Assembly (NCBI GenBank): GCA_046297495.1
Contig: JBKBIP010000025.1
Coordinates: 22,872-86,871, forward strand
Direction: 5' to 3'
Source: JBKBIP01 sp046297495
Lineage (GTDB): Bacteria > Planctomycetota > Planctomycetia > Gemmatales > Gemmataceae
DNA: 64,000 bases
The notes beneath the pieces were generated by a model that did not search any database, was not told the origin of the DNA, and was given only the letters and a program-made list of their open reading frames with translations. Made by a program: the position numbers and the translations under genes. Positions 61,584 to 64,000 of the stretch are shown in pieces. Position 1 is the stretch's first letter. The number at the start of each line of letters is the position of its first letter.

Positions 61584-62078
61584 ATGCAGCGTTGTTTCCG
61601 TTGGGCTTGTTTCTTATTGGGCATGGCCATTGTCGTGCCTGCCCTCGCCACCGCGCAAAGCCCCGCGCCTAAGCCGAAACTCTACCCGGCGGGGTCGATC
61701 CAGGCCGTCGTGACCAAGGTAGATGTTTCCGGCCGGACCATTTGGGTCAAAGTAGGCAACCAATCCACCGACGTTCGCGCCGATGAAGACACCAAGATTC
61801 GCGTCGTCAAACCACCGGCGTCTTTCGATGACAAAGGAAACATCAAAGAGAAATTCACTCCCGAAGAGTTGAAGAAGTACAAAGGTCCTGACCCGCGTGC
61901 TTGGGGCTACACGGGCGATTTTGAGAGTCTGCGCTCCGGCTCCATCGTGCAAATTTTCTTGGCCAAGAAACCATTTGTGCGTCCCAAGCCAGGCGAGGAA
62001 CCGGACCCCGATGCCAATCGGCCCGTGATTACGGAAATTCGCATCTTGGGGGATGTGCCGCCGGGAGTGAAATACTAA
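61584..62078 (+). CDS. small secreted hypothetical protein
   Basis: A signal peptide (WACFLLGMAIVVPALATAQ) and a 140-residue mature part rich in Lys/Pro (SPAPKPKLYPAGSIQAVVTK, KEKFTPEELKKYKGPDPRAW). The pattern SGRTIWVKVGNQSTDVRADE suggests an OB-like or beta-barrel fold, comparable with small exported planctomycete proteins of unknown function. GGGAGG precedes the ATG. Three hairpins follow it. Confidence 0.7.
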   Translation: MQRCFRWACFLLGMAIVVPALATAQSPAPKPKLYPAGSIQAVVTKVDVSGRTIWVKVGNQSTDVRADEDTKIRVVKPPASFDDKGNIKEKFTPEELKKYKGPDPRAWGYTGDFESLRSGSIVQIFLAKKPFVRPKPGEEPDPDANRPVITEIRILGDVPPGVKY

Positions 62079-62082
62079 GAGG

Positions 62083-62127
62083 CGCTCCGCGAGCGTTTTT
62101 CAGCGCCTGCATCCAGGCGCCGTTTTT
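62083..62127 (+). terminator. two tandem Rho-independent-type hairpins
   Basis: CGCTC-cgc-GAGCG-TTTTT (62083-62100) is followed by the stronger GCGCCTG-catc-CAGGCGC-cg-TTTTT (62103-62127). Both end in T5 and lie 4-25 bases after the secreted protein's stop. Confidence 0.75.
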
Positions 62128-62137
62128 AGCATTCAGC

Positions 62138-62166
62138 GCTCCGCGTGGACAGCCACCACGCGGAGC
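62138..62166. repeat. perfect 11-bp hairpin before the aldolase stop
   Basis: GCTCCGCGTGG (62138-62148) pairs exactly with CCACGCGGAGC (62156-62166) with a 7-base loop. It lies 24 bases downstream of the minus-strand aldolase stop; no T-run follows on that strand. Confidence 0.6.
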
Positions 62167-62190
62167 AAGCGATCCTGTCACCAATCATCG

Positions 62191-62997
62191 TCAATACTTC
62201 GCCAGCTCACCTTGTTGCGTTGCGCAGCCCAAGCCACCTAAACCTTGCACGACTTGCGCGGCCCCGGTCAGCATCATTTTCAATTCGCTGCCAATGGCAA
62301 TGAACTGCCAGCCCTCGGCGGCGCGCATTTTGGCTTCCTCGGCGGAACCGACGTGCAGCCCCGGCGCGACCTGGTGTTTCTGACAGGTGGCCAGGATGTG
62401 TTGCATGGCTTGGGCGGTGGCTTCGGCGGAAGGGGGCTTGCCGTCGGCGCTGCGCATACTGGCGGCCAAGTCGTTGGGGCCGACGAAGATGGCATCGATG
62501 CCGGGCACGGAAAAGATGGCGTCGGCATTCTCGACCGCCTGGATGTGCTCACATTGTAACACAATGAGCAATTCGTCATCGGCATGCCGATAGTAGTCGT
62601 TGGCGGAAGCGCCAAAGTTCAGGGCATGGACACTGCCGCCGACGCTGCGCGTGCCGCGCGGCGGATACAAGGCCGCCGACACCGCCGCCTCGGCTTCTTC
62701 CCGGCTGTTGACCATCGGCACGACGATGCCATGCGCGCCGTTGTCGAGCACGCGCTTGATGTGATCGTGACGATTCGATGGCACACGCGCCAGGGCGATG
62801 CAGCCGGCGTCGGCAATCGAGGCGAACATGTGCGTGGCCGTCTCCCAATCAACGAGGCTATGTTCGATGTCCACCGTCAACCAGCTTAAGCCAGTACGGG
62901 CCATGAATCGGGAAGCGGTGATGCTGCCCAGGGAAAGCCACGTACCGATGGCTGGCTGGCCGGCTTTCAAGGCCCGCTTCACCGGATTCGGTCGCAT
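62191..62997 (-). CDS. HpcH/HpaI-family aldolase
   Basis: A 268-residue class II aldolase/citrate lyase-type TIM barrel. Seen: GTWLSLGSITASRFMARTGL, VDIEHSLVDWE, ALARVPSNRHDHIKRVLDNG followed by AHGIVVPMVNSREEAE, PRGTRSVGGS, the metal ligand region LIVLQCEHIQAVENAD (Glu) and DAIFVGPNDLAASM (Asp). These enzymes make or cleave 2-keto-3-deoxy acids such as 4-hydroxy-2-oxoheptanedioate. AAGGAG precedes the ATG by about 9 bases. Substrate unassigned. Confidence 0.9.
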   Translation of the reverse strand: MRPNPVKRALKAGQPAIGTWLSLGSITASRFMARTGLSWLTVDIEHSLVDWETATHMFASIADAGCIALARVPSNRHDHIKRVLDNGAHGIVVPMVNSREEAEAAVSAALYPPRGTRSVGGSVHALNFGASANDYYRHADDELLIVLQCEHIQAVENADAIFSVPGIDAIFVGPNDLAASMRSADGKPPSAEATAQAMQHILATCQKHQVAPGLHVGSAEEAKMRAAEGWQFIAIGSELKMMLTGAAQVVQGLGGLGCATQQGELAKY

Positions 62998-63122
62998 GAA
63001 TACAATCTCCTTGTCATTTTGCTAGGGATACAGGAATCTTCCTGTCCAGATGGAATTGGTTCGGACATACAATCCACGCCGGCGCGATGCGCTGAATCCC
63101 CAGCCAACGTCGGGCCGTGCCG

Positions 63123-63314
63123 TTAGTCCTCGATGATCCGACGGCGCGGGGGGGGGATGCGGCGCGCGGGCCGCACGGGCGGGCGCGGGCGGGAACGGAC
63201 GCCGCGTGCTTCCTGGTCCACGTCCCTCTCATCGTCATCATGATAATGGGGATCGTCGTATTCGTTTTCCAAACGAGCCTTGGGGCTGGGTGGATTATCC
63301 GGTGCGTACTCCAT
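63123..63314 (-). CDS. small charged hypothetical protein
   Basis: A 63-residue frame with an acidic first half (ENEYDDPHYHDDDERDVDQE) and an Arg/Pro-rich second half (RPRPPVRPARRIPPPRRRII). The charge switch and clean composition suggest a real small protein, but a GAGAG upstream is only a weak ribosome site. No family recognised. Confidence 0.4.
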   Translation of the reverse strand: MEYAPDNPPSPKARLENEYDDPHYHDDDERDVDQEARGVRSRPRPPVRPARRIPPPRRRIIED

Positions 63315-63651
63315 ATGGCCACTCTCTCGTCATACTGAAACTAGGTTCCCGCGCCAGCGCACGGGTGGCCCGGAACCGGGAATGAGTAGGACGAACCTGG
63401 AGAAATTATACGACTCCCAGCCCGCAAGTGCAGCTAAAAACGTCCCCATTTTCGGCATCCGCGCGGCACATGTTCAATAAGTCAACCTTGGCGCGCCGTC
63501 GCCCTGCGCGCGAAACGATCAATCAAATACAACTCCTCGGAACAATGGGAAGAGCCAAAAATATTTTTCAATTTTCTCTGACAGGTTTTCCGGGAGGTCG
63601 TCGTACTATATAGATGGAACGTCCCCGAATTCTTAAACTCCGGAGAACGCC
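63315..63651. other. 337-base spacer, no gene seen
   Basis: Contains a single arm-like GCGCGAAACGATCAATC string (63508-63524) resembling the right arm of the dispersed palindrome, without a matching left arm. It presumably holds the promoter of the gene starting at 63652. Confidence 0.4.
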
Positions 63652-64000
63652 ATGTCTACCCCGACCCAATCTCCCAGCATCCAGTCATTGCGGCGGCTGT
63701 TGATTGGTCAAGTGAGCGATTCCGAAGCAGAGCAGCTGGAAGCCTATCTGGCCCAATGCAGCGAGGAGGAATTGGCCCAGCTGGACTTGGACAGCGGCGA
63801 GGATTGGTTAATCTCCGCCATGAAGAGACTGGCGGGCAAGCCGCCGCCGCTGCCGCCCGACATCTTGGCCGATTTACTCGACCGTGTCTGCCATCTCAAA
63901 CCCTGCTCTCCTCGTCCCACCCCCTCCCGCGCCGTCACCGCCGATGCGGTGCCGAACCTCTCCGCCGCGGGCTTCGATTTCCTGGCCCCGGCGCAAGCCG
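63652..64000 (+). CDS. N-terminus of a probable Ser/Thr protein kinase, 3' end outside window
   Basis: An open frame of 116 codons runs to the window end. GGAG lies 7 bases before the ATG. The visible part (LRRLLIGQVSDSEAEQLEAY then LAQCSEEE; LPPDILADLLDRVCHLKP; FDFLAPAQA) has the zinc-finger-free N-terminal region that typically precedes the kinase domain in large planctomycete kinases, where FLAPPQ-type words are followed by the kinase domain. No catalytic motif is inside the window, so the call is an inference from this start pattern. Confidence 0.6.
   Translation, partial: MSTPTQSPSIQSLRRLLIGQVSDSEAEQLEAYLAQCSEEELAQLDLDSGEDWLISAMKRLAGKPPPLPPDILADLLDRVCHLKPCSPRPTPSRAVTADAVPNLSAAGFDFLAPAQA

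Overview
The window looks like a piece of a planctomycete chromosome, most likely from the Gemmata-like lineage (order Gemmatales). That placement is inferred from gene content: DUF1501 and DUF1549/DUF1553 proteins, Ser/Thr kinases with a DMGLA activation segment, WD40, NHL and PQQ-like propeller proteins, a membrane-bound sugar dehydrogenase with c-type heme motifs, and a high-GC genome with short monocistronic units and many hairpin-rich spacers. No rRNA, tRNA, CRISPR array, intact IS element, phage module or origin was recognised.

Layout. 1-9.2 kb: a partial WD40 protein, an NHL propeller protein, DUF1499, a CysI-type sulfite reductase with an unusual duplicated C-terminal tail, an HI0933/BaiN-like flavoprotein and a Tat-exported DUF1501 protein. 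9.2-20.2 kb: a collapsed DUF2330 gene, a membrane Ser/Thr kinase, Fe/Mn superoxide dismutase, a DcuC-type transporter, fructose-1,6-bisphosphatase, a glycosyltransferase-like membrane protein, a PrpD-family protein and a toroid-DUF362 fusion. 20.4-27.6 kb: PQQ-type sugar dehydrogenase/cytochrome, a secreted ABM protein, heme and menaquinone genes (hemE, ubiE/menG) and DUF1549/DUF1553. 27.9-34.3 kb: a same-strand signalling block with two response regulators (one carrying an anti-sigma-type ATPase domain), a 1247-residue hybrid histidine kinase and a MoxR/RavA-type AAA ATPase.

34.5-47.9 kb: a D-aminoacylase-like hydrolase, a PQQ-like propeller protein, a decayed Rpn-family gene, an orphan sugar-ABC ATPase, a Tricorn-type protease, a TPR lipoprotein, a Tyr-rich secreted protein with a good sigma-70-like promoter, and CstA followed by a small cysteine-containing protein. 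48-50.8 kb: a TetR / membrane-fusion protein / ABC ATPase operon with two operator-like sites upstream but no adjacent permease. 51.1-64 kb: class IV aminotransferase, SDR, lipoate-protein ligase, methyltransferase, ComEA-like protein, a purine salvage pair (hpt-ade, overlapping), a TolC-type lipoprotein, a FadR/GntR regulator, argC, a small secreted protein, an HpcH/HpaI aldolase, and the start of what is probably another Ser/Thr kinase.

The genes are mainly housekeeping and envelope functions. The unusual material is in protein architecture (sulfite reductase tail, toroid-DUF362 fusion, CstA partner), in gene remnants (DUF2330, Rpn), and in a family of at least five dispersed palindromes built on GATTCATnnnTTsGCG, plus larger nested palindromes between convergent genes. 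I did not find a convincing complete new defence or mobile system.
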